A stretch of 64,000 bases of DNA from Sporosarcina koreensis (GCF_000826145.2 NZ_LN651337.1:561774-625773); one strand, 5' to 3'. Positions 18,404 through 26,315 are shown, counted from the first letter of the stretch. The notes: generated from the sequence alone by a model not told the origin. Numbers and translations: made by a program.

Positions 18404-18432
18404 TTGTCTAAACAACGATAGTGCTGTATGAT
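18404..18432 (+). promoter_or_regulatory. Sigma-A promoter of the DUF3899 gene
   Basis: TTGTCT and TATGAT are separated by 17 bp, with the -10 box about 43 bp upstream of the TTG start of the next gene. Confidence 0.6.
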
Positions 18433-18474
18433 ACATAATGAATTATTACGAAATAGGAAATCGAGGTTAGAATT

Positions 18475-18813
18475 TTGAGAAAAAGCATATTTTTGTTTTC
18501 AATTGGTCAACTTACTATTTTTTTTCTGTGTTTCCTGTCAGACGGAGGTATTTCGTTGCTAAACTACATCAATTACTCCTTCTATGTCGGCGGTGTGCTC
18601 GTACTGGCAGGAGGAATAGTCTATATTGTCCGGACTGGTTCGTTTGATTTTTTCACAAGCAGTATGAGAAAAGTCTTGGCATCGAAACATACCCGGGATG
18701 ACTTAGAAACGATGCGGCGTCCCTCTGAAGTCTTTTCGTTCAGCCCTAAGATCTTTTTCCAGGCAGGAATCCCGATTCTCATTCTCATGTCTGCCGCTCT
18801 GGCCCTCTATTGA
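18475..18813 (+). CDS. DUF3899-type membrane protein
   Basis: A 112-residue protein starting at TTG with GAGGT upstream. It has two N-terminal membrane helices (residues about 5-24 and 35-54), a cytoplasmic segment with RKVLASKHTRDDLETMRRPSEVFSFSPKIFFQAGIPILI, and a third C-terminal helix. The three-helix layout and the S-F-S-P/F-x-G-I segment are what I recall of DUF3899, small membrane proteins of unknown function often found beside oligopeptide transporter genes. Here it is divergent from oppA. Confidence 0.7.
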   Translation: MRKSIFLFSIGQLTIFFLCFLSDGGISLLNYINYSFYVGGVLVLAGGIVYIVRTGSFDFFTSSMRKVLASKHTRDDLETMRRPSEVFSFSPKIFFQAGIPILILMSAALALY

Positions 18814-18918
18814 CGTCGAACTTGCATGCTTCCAATTGTTTATGCACAATGGAATAGTGGTACAACTAGGTAAGCGGTGCAATTAGAAAACGTCAGTCAG
18901 AATGGAGTGGGTTATGGA

Positions 18919-19431
18919 ATGGAAATACTTTTATATGCCAGCGCAGCAATCGCGGCATTATCTCTCCTCCTCATCGCTATCTTCGTCATTAAGGCAGTCA
19001 AAGCTATGAATGCGACGAAGGATGAGATCGCGGATTCCCTCACGGATCTGCAGGGCAAGCTCAACGGTGTGACCGGACAGGCAAATGAGCTGCTTGCAAA
19101 TACGAATCGGATCACGGAAGACGTGGAACGTAAACTGCAATCATTGAACAGTGTTGCCAAGGCCGCCCAGAAGCTGGATGAGTCGACGAAACACATGAAT
19201 CAGTCCTTCCAGGCATTGGCGGACCAGATCAGCAATCCTGATCCGAAGTACAAAGATCTGATGCAGAAAGCGAACACAGTGACAGGCATTGCAGCGAGCA
19301 TCTATTACCGGGCGAAACGGGAGAAAGCGAAGCAGACTGACCCTTCCAGCCGTCCCGGACGCAGCCGGAATGCCAGGACGGATGTCGAACTGCTCCCGCC
19401 GCCGCAAAAGCGGCTTCCTGAGCCGAAGTAA
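18919..19431 (+). CDS. DUF948 protein (general stress YtxG-like), copy A
   Basis: About 170 residues: one N-terminal membrane helix (MEILLYASAAIAALSLLLIAIFVIKAVKAM), then a long amphipathic helix region with heptad-like spacing (LTDLQGKLNGVTGQANELLANTNRITEDVERKLQSLNSVAKAAQKLDE) and a basic C-terminal tail. This is the DUF948 pattern. ATG 18919 is chosen because it starts the membrane helix; a GTG at 18877 with AGGTAAG upstream is an alternative that adds 14 residues. A weak sigma-B-like match (GTTTAT-N14-TGGTAC) lies at 18838-18863. It precedes copy B by 24 bp, so the two form an operon. Confidence 0.8.
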   Translation: MEILLYASAAIAALSLLLIAIFVIKAVKAMNATKDEIADSLTDLQGKLNGVTGQANELLANTNRITEDVERKLQSLNSVAKAAQKLDESTKHMNQSFQALADQISNPDPKYKDLMQKANTVTGIAASIYYRAKREKAKQTDPSSRPGRSRNARTDVELLPPPQKRLPEPK

Positions 19432-19455
19432 AAACTAAACGAAGAGGTGATGCAG

Positions 19456-19902
19456 ATGGATTGGCTTGGAATCGGTGTATTGATCATCGGGATCGCCTTC
19501 GCAGTGTTAGTGGTGATCCTTATCAAACCATTGAAGAATCTTGGGGATGTTACGGAGAACTTGAAAGAGACGACAGCAAAGCTGCCCGGTACGATGGAAA
19601 CTGTCACCGGACAGGCACAACTCGTGCTGAATACGAGCAATGAGACGATCGGCAATGTGAATCAGCAGGTGAATGAAATCACTCCCCTGTTCCAGATTGT
19701 CGGTGATACCGGGGAAGCGGCACGCTCCCTTACCAACTCCGCTCTTGAGAAGACGACGAAGCTGAAATCCCGTACGACGGATGCTGCGAACTTGTCCCGC
19801 CGTGAAAGATATCAAGGGCTGTACGGCCTGCTGTCGTTCCTGTATTATCTGAAAGAGAACAAGCAGGAAATCAAAGTGAAAGCCGAAGTGCTGAATAAGT
19901 GA
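19456..19902 (+). CDS. DUF948 protein, copy B
   Basis: A 148-residue protein with an N-terminal helix (WLGIGVLIIGIAFAVLVVILI) and an extended coiled region (LKNLGDVTENLKETTAKLPGTMETVTGQAQLVLNTSNETIGNVNQQVNEITPLFQIVGDTGEAARSL). GAAGAGGTG precedes ATG 19456. It is closest in pattern to copy C on the other strand: both carry L..LP......V.G....L...SN.T...VN......TPLFQ..GD. Probably a membrane-anchored stress or cell-envelope protein of unknown function. Confidence 0.82.
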   Translation: MDWLGIGVLIIGIAFAVLVVILIKPLKNLGDVTENLKETTAKLPGTMETVTGQAQLVLNTSNETIGNVNQQVNEITPLFQIVGDTGEAARSLTNSALEKTTKLKSRTTDAANLSRRERYQGLYGLLSFLYYLKENKQEIKVKAEVLNK

Positions 19903-19909
19903 TCGATAC

Positions 19910-19944
19910 GGAGCCAGCGCATTATGCGCCGGCTCCTTTCTTTT
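19910..19944 (+). terminator. Terminator after the plus-strand DUF948 pair
   Basis: The stem GGAGCCAGCGCA pairs with TGCGCCGGCTCC (one mismatch) and is followed by TTTCTTTT. Confidence 0.85.
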
Positions 19945-19960
19945 CCTGCTCAAACTGCCA

Positions 19961-20060
19961 TTGTGCTCATAAATCGGGGAAAGTGTCCATAAATCCTGGA
20001 AAGTGATCATAAAACGGAAAAAGTGATCATAAAACTAAAAAAACGCTCATAAACCACATC
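19961..20060. repeat. 20-bp-period repeat array 1 (GNTCATAAA)
   Basis: Five consecutive units, each exactly 20 bp long, carry the core TCATAAA at the same phase: positions 19967, 19987 (as CCATAAA), 20007, 20027 and 20047. The 5' part of each unit tends to AAGTG or G[CT]G and the 3' part to GGAAA. There are no unique spacers, and the whole period is about two helical turns. It fills the gap between two convergent DUF948 gene pairs. A second array of the same kind lies at 27191-27320. The remaining 150 bp of this intergenic region (20061-20213) show no gene or clear signal. Confidence 0.75.
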
Positions 20061-20213
20061 ATCTCTTCGTTCGCCAACAGCTCCCCTGTCCGCCACCGCT
20101 TAAATACCCATGCCAAATCTATCAGCGTGCTGAATAGCTTCCCTAATCTGTTTTAGTACACCCACGGACTGTGGCTCTTCCTGCCGACTTGCCAATACGC
20201 TAAATCTACAGCA

Positions 20214-20240
20214 CCAAAAAACACCGGCCGCGGCCGGTGC
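20214..20240 (-). terminator. Terminator after the minus-strand DUF948 pair
   Basis: A perfect palindrome CACCGGCCG/CGGCCGGTG at 20222-20239 is followed on the minus strand by TTTTTT. Confidence 0.88.
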
Positions 20241-20252
20241 TCATCATCCCGT

Positions 20253-20786
20253 TCATTTCGTCATTTTTGCCGCAGCCGAAGCTTCGGCTTTCATCCTGTC
20301 GATCTCTTGTGCGCGTTCCTGGCCTCTCGCAGCGAACGTGTCCGGTTTTGGATAACGCTCCGGCTGTTTCAGCGCTTTGCCTTTCCGGACTGCATAGTAG
20401 CCGAGTGCCGCTGTGCCGTAGATGCCGCCGATCGATTTGTTGCGTGCCGTTTCGTCGGCACCCTCCGCTTTCCGTTTCGCTGCATCTGTCACGTTCTGCA
20501 GCGAAGCTGTCAAATTGCGTGTTGTGTTACCGAGGTCCCCCGCCACTTGGAACAGCGGTGTCAGATTGCCCAATTTCGTATTAACGTCCGCCAATGTGTC
20601 GTTGGAATGGCGGATAAGCTGTCCTGTTTCCCCAAGTACTCCGTCCAGCTGTTCAGGCAGCTGATCGAGTGTTTTGTTCACGCCGTCAAGCGTTCCTGCA
20701 ATCCCTTTCAGGATCCTTGCAATGAAGATTGCAAGGATCAGGAAGGCGACGCCGATCAATAATACGCCCACACCTGCTAAACTCAT
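20253..20786 (-). CDS. DUF948 protein, copy C
   Basis: A 177-residue protein. Three ATGs follow one another after GGAGGG; the third (20786) has the best spacing. A membrane helix (LAGVGVLLIGVAFLILAIFIARIL) is followed by a helical stretch (LDQLPEQLDGVLGETGQLIRHSNDTLADVNTKLGNLTPLFQVAGDLGNTTRNLTASLQNV) and a Lys/Arg-rich, Ala-rich tail longer than in copy B. It is paralogous to copy B across the intergenic array and lies 24 bp after copy D in the same operon. Confidence 0.82.
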   Translation of the reverse strand: MSLAGVGVLLIGVAFLILAIFIARILKGIAGTLDGVNKTLDQLPEQLDGVLGETGQLIRHSNDTLADVNTKLGNLTPLFQVAGDLGNTTRNLTASLQNVTDAAKRKAEGADETARNKSIGGIYGTAALGYYAVRKGKALKQPERYPKPDTFAARGQERAQEIDRMKAEASAAAKMTK

Positions 20787-20810
20787 CATCATCCCTCCAG
20801 CATCATCATG

Positions 20811-21233
20811 TTATTTTGTGACTTTTTCTGCTTTCTTCCAAGTTGTGAACAGGCTCGCCGCCAGTTCACCTGCCTGGATCAGGCCGACGAACGGTTTTGT
20901 TCCCGGGAGTCCGGGCTGCTTCCCATATGAAGCAGTCAGATCACTGACGCTCTCAGCCGCCTGTTCGGCAGTGTCACCTGCGTTCTTCACCGTATCCGTC
21001 AGGCTTTCCAGTGCATCGAGTTTCATCTGCACATCTGCCGCTGAAGACCTTGCTTCCACGATTGTAAGCTCCAGCTGGCGGATCGTTTCATCACTCTTGC
21101 CAACCATCCGTTTCGCTGTATGTCCGACCGTCGATAATAGACCGGAAATCCGATTTAGCACAATACATACGTACACGGCGAACACAGCGAACGCCACGGC
21201 TATCAAGAAGACCCCTAAATGGACAAATGTCAT
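20811..21233 (-). CDS. DUF948 protein, copy D
   Basis: A 140-residue protein. ATG 21233 follows AAGGAGGG and opens directly into a membrane helix (FVHLGVFLIAVAFAVFAVYVCIVLNRI), after which come amphipathic helices (QLELTIVEARSSAADVQMKLDALESLTDTVKNAGDTAEQAAESVSDLTAS). This is the same architecture as the other three DUF948 proteins, with a shorter tail. It is the first gene of the minus-strand pair. Confidence 0.78.
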   Translation of the reverse strand: MTFVHLGVFLIAVAFAVFAVYVCIVLNRISGLLSTVGHTAKRMVGKSDETIRQLELTIVEARSSAADVQMKLDALESLTDTVKNAGDTAEQAAESVSDLTASYGKQPGLPGTKPFVGLIQAGELAASLFTTWKKAEKVTK

Positions 21234-21392
21234 GCAATCATCCCTCCTTCTTATTTGTGTATACCACAAAAGTCCATTCAATATGCACCTCAACGACTCA
21301 GCGTACAGCTTTTCGATTGAAAAGTGAGCCGATCAGGTGTTTTTTTCCGGGGAACGGGGAAACTGGTACAGAAACGCCAACAGGAGGAGATC

Positions 21393-22259
21393 ATGATGGA
21401 AAGAAGTTCATCCACTGACCGGTTCCAGCCGGTCACGTCGAAAAACAGCGGGGAGATTACGGAAGTTCTTCCCGATCTCGCCTATCTCACCGACCAGATC
21501 GTCAATCTCGTATTCGTAGGAAATCCTGAGCCCGGCAACCCGTGGGTGCTGGTGGACAGCGGTATGCCAAGATCAGGTAAAACAGTCATCGAAAAAGCGG
21601 AGGAGCGCTTTGGCCCGGATCGTCCGCCGGAAGCGATCGTCCTGACACACGGCCATTTCGATCATATCGGCGGCATCATCGATGTTCTCAAAAAATGGCA
21701 GGTCCCCGTGTACGCCCATCCAGCCGAACACCCTTATTTAACCGGCCGGGAGCAGTACCCCGATCCGGATATAACAGTGGAAGGCGGTATGCTGGCCAAA
21801 CTGTCATTCCTCTACCCGACGGATCCGATCGACATTTCGGAGTTCCTCCGTGCCCTGCCGGAAGACGGAAGTGTTCCCCCTCTTCCCGGCTGGCGCTGGA
21901 TCCATACACCAGGTCATTCGGAAGGCCATATCTCCCTGTTCCGGGATGAAGATCGGGCCCTGATCGCCGGGGATGCGTTTGTGACTGTGCGGCAAGATGA
22001 GCTGTATAAGGTTCTCACCCAGGAAAAGGAATTGACGGGCCCGCCCCGTTATTTGACTCCCGATTGGGCGGCAGCCGAAGCATCGGTCCATCTGCTGACA
22101 GGTCTGAAGCCGGCCTATGCGATCACCGGGCATGGCGCTGCAGCGGAAGGCAGCTGGCTGACCGAGCACCTCGAACAGCTTGACCGGAATTTCAAGGAAC
22201 TCGCTGTACCGGATCATGGAAAATATGTGGATGAATCCGACAAACCTGCAGAACAGTAA
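21393..22259 (+). CDS. MBL-fold metallo-hydrolase
   Basis: About 288 residues. ATG 21393 (or the adjacent ATG 21396) follows AGGAGG. The metallo-beta-lactamase zinc motif is visible as THGHFDHIGG (HxHxDH), preceded by WVLVDSGMPRSGK and followed by the third His in WIHTPGHSEGHISLF, the bridging Asp in IAGDAFVTV and the last His in AITGHGAAAEG. All ligands of a di-zinc hydrolase are therefore present. The substrate is not determined: this branch includes glyoxalase II-like and lactonase-like enzymes. The gene stands alone between the DUF948 locus and a zinc-finger gene. Confidence 0.9.
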   Translation: MMERSSSTDRFQPVTSKNSGEITEVLPDLAYLTDQIVNLVFVGNPEPGNPWVLVDSGMPRSGKTVIEKAEERFGPDRPPEAIVLTHGHFDHIGGIIDVLKKWQVPVYAHPAEHPYLTGREQYPDPDITVEGGMLAKLSFLYPTDPIDISEFLRALPEDGSVPPLPGWRWIHTPGHSEGHISLFRDEDRALIAGDAFVTVRQDELYKVLTQEKELTGPPRYLTPDWAAAEASVHLLTGLKPAYAITGHGAAAEGSWLTEHLEQLDRNFKELAVPDHGKYVDESDKPAEQ

Positions 22260-22310
22260 TCCCCTGCTGCACTTCTTTTACGCTATACTAGCAAAAAGGA
22301 GTGCTGTTCC

Positions 22311-22646
22311 ATGGAAATCCATGAAAAAGAAGTGGTTGGCGAGCAGGTGGATGAGGAGACGCGCTGCCAGCACTACCATTCGGAAGTCGACCGGATTGCG
22401 ATCAAATTCTTCTGCTGCCAAACGTATTATCCATGTTATGAATGCCATGGCATGCATGGCTGCGGCCATCCTGCAGTATGGCCGGCTTCCCGGTTCTCGG
22501 AGAAGGCCGTTCTTTGCGGCGCCTGCAGATTCGAACTATCGGTTACGGAATATCTATCTTGCGGCTCTGCCTGTCCGGCCTGCAGCGCGCCATTCAACCC
22601 AGGCTGCAGCCTACACAAACACCTCTATTTTGACACATCCAAATGA
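22311..22646 (+). CDS. CHY zinc-finger protein
   Basis: A 111-residue protein with AAAGGAG upstream of the ATG. The CHY zinc finger is nearly complete: CQHYHSEVDRIAIKF-CCQTYYPCYECH, then GHPAVWPASRFSEKAVLCGACRFELSVTEYL and CPACSAPFNPGC, giving several Cys/His clusters for up to three zinc ions. In eukaryotes the domain is part of ubiquitin ligases (Pirh2); bacterial stand-alone versions are uncharacterised. It follows the MBL-fold hydrolase by 51 bp and may be co-transcribed with it. The stop codon overlaps the start of a terminator stem. Confidence 0.9.
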   Translation: MEIHEKEVVGEQVDEETRCQHYHSEVDRIAIKFFCCQTYYPCYECHGMHGCGHPAVWPASRFSEKAVLCGACRFELSVTEYLSCGSACPACSAPFNPGCSLHKHLYFDTSK

Positions 22647-22677
22647 AAGAGCAGACCGTCTTTGCGGTCTGCTCTTT
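22646..22677. terminator. Bidirectional terminator between CHY and DUF3891 genes
   Basis: A perfect 13-bp stem AAAGAGCAGACCG/CGGTCTGCTCTTT with A and T flanks lies between the convergent stops. Confidence 0.9.
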
Positions 22678-22678
22678 G

Positions 22679-23449
22679 TCATGTCTGCGGTACAAATCGC
22701 AGTTCCGTATGATGCTGATCTGCCTGATCATACGCTTTCTGGAAACCGAGTTTGCGGATGTCTTCCTTCCGTACCTCTTTGTACGGATAGCTCACCTCGA
22801 ACGGTGCGTCAAACGGAAAACTCTCGACCGCAATCGTCCGATTGTCGAGGAACTGGATCGCCAGCCGATGATCCGGGAGGCCGGGCAGCGATTCAGGTGC
22901 AGGAATGCCGTTCACGAAGAATGGGTGCTCCTGATCCTTGGCCGCGCCGGATTCATTCACACAGCAGTACAGTGAAAAATTGTCGCCGAGCTGCAGGATT
23001 CCATAGTGCTGACGAAAGACTGTTTCATCAAAGTCAGCAAAGGCGCTCTTTAGCCTGGCCCGCCTCTTCCTTTCGTACTCCAGAAAGTCATCGGATTGCC
23101 CTCCGTCCCCACCGCTCACAAAATGGGAATAGTGTTCACTGCAGAGCATCGCCGAGTAGGCGTCGACCGTTTCGACAGCATCGATGCCCTGCCTGTATAA
23201 GACGATCTTGGAGGGAAGAGGGAAATCGGTAAACCGGTAAGGTGCCTGTTTGCTATCATTCCAGAATGGTTCTTTGTCGAAGGGTGACCAGCCGACGTCA
23301 TGCAGACGGACTGCCGTCAATACGGATGAGCGATCCTCCTCTCCGGGAAACAGCTCCTCTTTCCAGTGACTCATGATCTGCTCGGCCAGCCGGCCATGGC
23401 AGTCCTGCTCAACCAGTATGAAACTGTCTTTCCGTTCTCGAACAATCAT
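22679..23449 (-). CDS. DUF3891 family protein
   Basis: About 256 residues; ATG 23449 is preferred, with AAAGGA about 10 bp upstream, over a GTG 9 bp earlier that touches it. Conserved features are CHGRLAEQIMSHWKEELF, LTAVRLHDVGWSPFDKEPFWN and SAMLCSEHYSHF. The His-Asp pair (LHDVGW) plus other His residues suggest an HD-like metal-binding helical fold, which would be a hydrolase of unknown substrate. I recall the family as DUF3891. It lies opposite the CHY zinc-finger gene, and upstream is the decay zone with the truncated LytTR gene. Confidence 0.75.
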   Translation of the reverse strand: MIVRERKDSFILVEQDCHGRLAEQIMSHWKEELFPGEEDRSSVLTAVRLHDVGWSPFDKEPFWNDSKQAPYRFTDFPLPSKIVLYRQGIDAVETVDAYSAMLCSEHYSHFVSGGDGGQSDDFLEYERKRRARLKSAFADFDETVFRQHYGILQLGDNFSLYCCVNESGAAKDQEHPFFVNGIPAPESLPGLPDHRLAIQFLDNRTIAVESFPFDAPFEVSYPYKEVRKEDIRKLGFQKAYDQADQHHTELRFVPQT

Positions 23450-23500
23450 TTCCTGCACATCCTTTCTGTTGTTCCTTTCCCCAATTCATGTCTCTGAATC

Positions 23501-23533
23501 AAAAAAACACCTTTCCTAAAAGAAAAGTGTTTC
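23501..23533 (-). terminator. Terminator after the LytTR remnant
   Basis: On the minus strand an imperfect stem (GTGTT..AACAC type with TTTC/GAAA) is followed by TTTTTTT (A run at 23501-23507). Confidence 0.7.
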
Positions 23534-23535
23534 AC

Positions 23536-23769
23536 TTACACAATATGAATTCCTTCCGCTTTCAGCATCTCCTGCAGTTCACTGTACTTGGATTGGCTCA
23601 ATGGTATTTTGTGGCCGTTCGTCAATTCGATTGCATACGAACGGGCGGATGAGTCGGCTTCGATCGAGATGATCTGATGAAGAGGCACGAGGAATGATTG
23701 GTGCACCCTGTAAAACTCAAACGGATCAAACATCTGCTCGATCTCTTTCAAGGAGTCTTTTGCCAGAAC
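23536..23769 (-). pseudogene. LytTR-type response regulator, 5'-truncated remnant
   Basis: About 77 codons remain, encoding the C-terminal two thirds of a LytTR DNA-binding domain: SLKEIEQMFDPFEFYRVHQSFLVPLHQIISIEA, then ELTNGHKIPLSQSKYSELQEML. F-Y-R-V-H-x-S-F-L-V is the LytTR hallmark. The receiver domain and the first LytTR strands are missing: going upstream the frame runs into a TAA at 23770-23772, where sequence of a group II intron begins. No ribosome site precedes the only in-frame TTG. A deletion has apparently fused intron and gene, so no regulator is made. Confidence 0.75.
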
Positions 23770-23983
23770 TTATAGGAACCATCGTAGTATTGAACGCCCC
23801 CTATGCTTTGCAAGGTTATTTGTTCCTATCAGCCAACATGGTATATGCCATCTATTCCGGTTATGCCTTCTGGTACCCCGCACGGAACCTCGCAGCACCC
23901 ACACTGCCAGTCAGCTAAGCACTTTCGCCACTGCGGTATGCCAGGGACTTTCACCCGTTAAAGAAAAGCGCTGCCAAGCACAC
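23770..23983 (-). mobile_element. Group IIC intron remnant (5' domain I fragment)
   Basis: Read on the minus strand, this 214-bp stretch starts GTGTGC, the 5' end typical of bacterial class C group II introns. It goes on with GGGTGAAAGTCCC, AGTGCTTAGCTGAC, CCAGAAGGCATAACCGG and GGCTGATAGGAAC, in the order of domain I of the Oceanobacillus iheyensis intron as I remember it. Its first base abuts the last base pair of a terminator stem (23984-24017), exactly the target site preferred by class C introns. Domains II-VI and the reverse transcriptase are absent, so it cannot splice or move. It probably came in after the efflux gene terminator and was then truncated by a deletion into the LytTR gene. 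Confidence 0.7.
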
Positions 23984-24019
23984 AAAGCACTTCGTCCGCA
24001 ACAGGACGAAGTGCTTTGC
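23984..24019 (-). terminator. Terminator of the DHA2 gene, target of the intron
   Basis: A perfect 14-bp stem AAAGCACTTCGTCC/GGACGAAGTGCTTT with a 6-nt loop lies 15 bp after the DHA2 stop. The intron remnant replaces the sequence that followed the stem. Confidence 0.85.
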
Positions 24020-24034
24020 TTTTACTATAATGGA

Positions 24035-25671
24035 TCATTTGGTACCAGCGGTATCCAGTTTTTCAGTTTCGTCTGCCCCTTGGCTTTTCTTCATGGCATC
24101 TTGCGCGGATACAAGCGGCATGGCCCGCAGGAAGATGGCAATCACAGCCCCCGCGACCATTATGCAGGCGGCCACAAAGAATGTTGTCGTCAACGCATCA
24201 CTGAATACGCCTTTAATCGTGCTGACGAGCTGGGAGGCGACCGGCTGGAGATCAGCCGGCAGACTTGCCTGCAGTTCCTTCAGCTTCGGTGCATCGAGCA
24301 GAAGCTGCGGATCCATCAGCTGGCCCAGTTTGCCTGACTGTTCAGACGGCAGGCTTCCCATCCCGCTTTCCTGTCCGGAAAATCGGGCTGTCATCTTCTT
24401 CGCCATGACGGAACTCATGACAGCGCCGAACACACCGATCCCGACCGTATTGCCGAGAGATCTGAACAGCTGGGAGGACGCGGATGCGACACCGAGCTGG
24501 CTCAGACTGACGCATTTTGAACGGTCAGCGAGAAGACCGGCATACTGAGACCCAAACCGATGCCGACTACGCACAGATAGGCAATCATGAGTGCGATCGG
24601 GGTGTCGATTGAAACAGAACTCATGGCAAAAATCCCGGCAGCCCCTATGAGCAGTCCTGTGATCGCAAGGCCTTTATACTTACCGGTCTTCGTCATGAAA
24701 CTGCCGGCAAATGTAGTTGCAAACACCATTGCAATCGACATCGGCATCATGATATACCCGGAGCCGCTTGGTGAAATGCCCTTGACCCCCTGGATGAAGA
24801 ACGGGGTATAGATCATGATCCCCATCATGCCCGCTCCCAGCAAGAAGCCAGCAATATTGGACATGGTGACAATGTCATTCTTGAACAAGGATAACGGCAG
24901 GACGGGCGTCTTCACTTTGCTTTCTGTGATCATGAACGCAATCAGTGCAATGACCGTCAGACCGAACAGACCGATGATCTGCCAGGAGTACCACGCAAAT
25001 TTCCCGGGTCCCTCACCTGCAAGGCTGAATGCCATCAGCAGGGACACAATGGTGACCGTCAGGAAGAACGAACCGAGATAGTCGATCGATTCCCCTTCCC
25101 GACGCGGCACTTTCGGGAACAGTTTCGCTATCAGGACAAATGCGATCAGACCGAGCGGCAGGAAAACCCAGAACACCCAGTGCCAGTCGAGATGGTCGAC
25201 AATGTAGCCGCCCATCAATGGACCGAGGACACTGGAGATCCCAAAAATCCCGCTCATGGCACCCGTCCACTTCGCCCGCTCCCGCGGCAAATACAGATCT
25301 CCGACCGCCGTGAACGCCGTGGACATGATCATCCCGCCGCCGAGACCGGTGATTCCGCGGTAGACGATCAACTGGAAAATATCATTCGACAGACCGGATA
25401 AGAACGCACCGACCATGAAGAATCCGATTCCGGCGAGCAAAAATGGTTTCCTTCCATATATATCCGATAATTTACCGACCAGGATGGTCGCAACTGCCAT
25501 TGTCAGCAAGTAGATGGTGATGACCCACGTGTAGTAATCCATGCCGCCGAGACGGGCGATGATCCGCGGCATGGCTACCCCGATAATCGTCTGATTGATG
25601 GCCGAAAAGAACATGGCAGCCATGATGGCCAGCATGATGGTCACTTTTTGTTTGTCCGTTAAATGATTCAT
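24035..25671 (-). pseudogene. DHA2 (EmrB/QacA-type) drug efflux transporter, frameshifted
   Basis: Two overlapping frames together encode one 14-helix MFS exporter. The first (25671 to 24502) covers helices 1 to about 12, with motif A GKLSDIYGRKPFLLAG and motif C GLGGGMIMSTAF, and ends at VQNASV-stop. The second frame continues at once with SLSQLGVASASSQLFRSLGNTVGIGVFG, the conserved region expected directly after VQNAV in this family. Insertion of one G near 24508-24513 (GCGTC to GCGGTC) restores VQNAVSLSQLG. This is a one-base deletion, or a sequencing error. The gene follows its MarR repressor by 4 bp. Confidence 0.85.
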
Positions 25672-25675
25672 TCTT

Positions 25676-26128
25676 TCATTCTTTCAGTCCTTTCATAGCT
25701 GATATGTTGGTTGCGGCCTGTTCGAATACAATCAGCATGACCTCCAGCTGTGCAGCATCCATTCCGGCAAATGCTTCCGCCATTTTTCTGCGACCGGCCA
25801 GACGGAGCTGCTGCAGTTCTTTGCGTCCTTTATCCGTGATTTCCAGATAGATGATCCGGCGGTCCTTATCATCACGGATGCGCAAGACATATCCATTCTC
25901 GATCAGCTTATCGGAAGCCGCCGTGACGGCCCCGGCCGTCAATCCCAATATTTTTGCAAGTTCGGACATTTTCAGACGGCCTTTCCGCGCCAGTGTGAAT
26001 ACCAGCTGTGATTGCGATCCCGGGAAATGGGAGATGAAGATATCCTTCCAGATCCGTCCCATATCCCGCGTGACATTCCAAAAAAGCTCTTCGAACTTAC
26101 CGAAGTCCTCTGAATGATCGTTCCCCAT
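25676..26128 (-). CDS. MarR family transcriptional regulator
   Basis: A 150-residue winged-helix protein. ATG 26128 follows AGGAGG with 7-bp spacing; upstream codons lack a ribosome site. The DNA-binding region is visible as QSQLVFTLARKGRLKMSELAKILGLTAGAVTAASDKLIENGYVLRIRDDKDRRIIYLEITDKGRKEL, where the wing D-x-R-D-R-R is typical of MarR. Genes of this type repress an adjacent efflux pump until a toxic ligand binds. Here the pump gene 4 bp downstream is frameshifted, so the repressor may have lost its purpose. Confidence 0.92.
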   Translation of the reverse strand: MGNDHSEDFGKFEELFWNVTRDMGRIWKDIFISHFPGSQSQLVFTLARKGRLKMSELAKILGLTAGAVTAASDKLIENGYVLRIRDDKDRRIIYLEITDKGRKELQQLRLAGRRKMAEAFAGMDAAQLEVMLIVFEQAATNISAMKGLKE

Positions 26129-26160
26129 TCTATTCCTCCTCGCCCTTAATTGTTCACTCA

Positions 26161-26181
26161 TTTAATAGTTCAATTGTTAAA
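26161..26181. promoter_or_regulatory. Candidate MarR operator
   Basis: An inverted repeat TTTAA-N11-TTAAA with a central CAATTG lies 33 bp upstream of the marR start, where an autorepressor would bind. It is inferred from symmetry and position. Confidence 0.45.
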
Positions 26182-26315
26182 GTAATTGCCAGTATACTTC
26201 TCTGACAGCTTTCCGTCAAGTGCCTGATACGCCTTTTTAATGGATTACCGGCGGACGACACGGTATGATAGGTTCATTGATATTTACAAGAGCAGACGGA
26301 AAGAAGGATTTTGAC

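Noticed and set aside
19961..20060. CRISPR array
   Set aside because: The full period is only 20 bp with the core and flanks all partly conserved; there are no unique spacers of 30 bp or more, no dyad repeat and no cas genes.
23694..23918. Plus-strand ORF of 74 aa
   Set aside because: It overlaps the LytTR remnant and the intron fragment on the other strand, has no ribosome site and resembles no protein.
24035..24574. Separate 179-aa protein downstream of the DHA2 frame
   Set aside because: Its start region is out-of-frame noise. From SLSQLGVA on it is the exact C-terminal continuation of the transporter, so it is part of the frameshifted gene.
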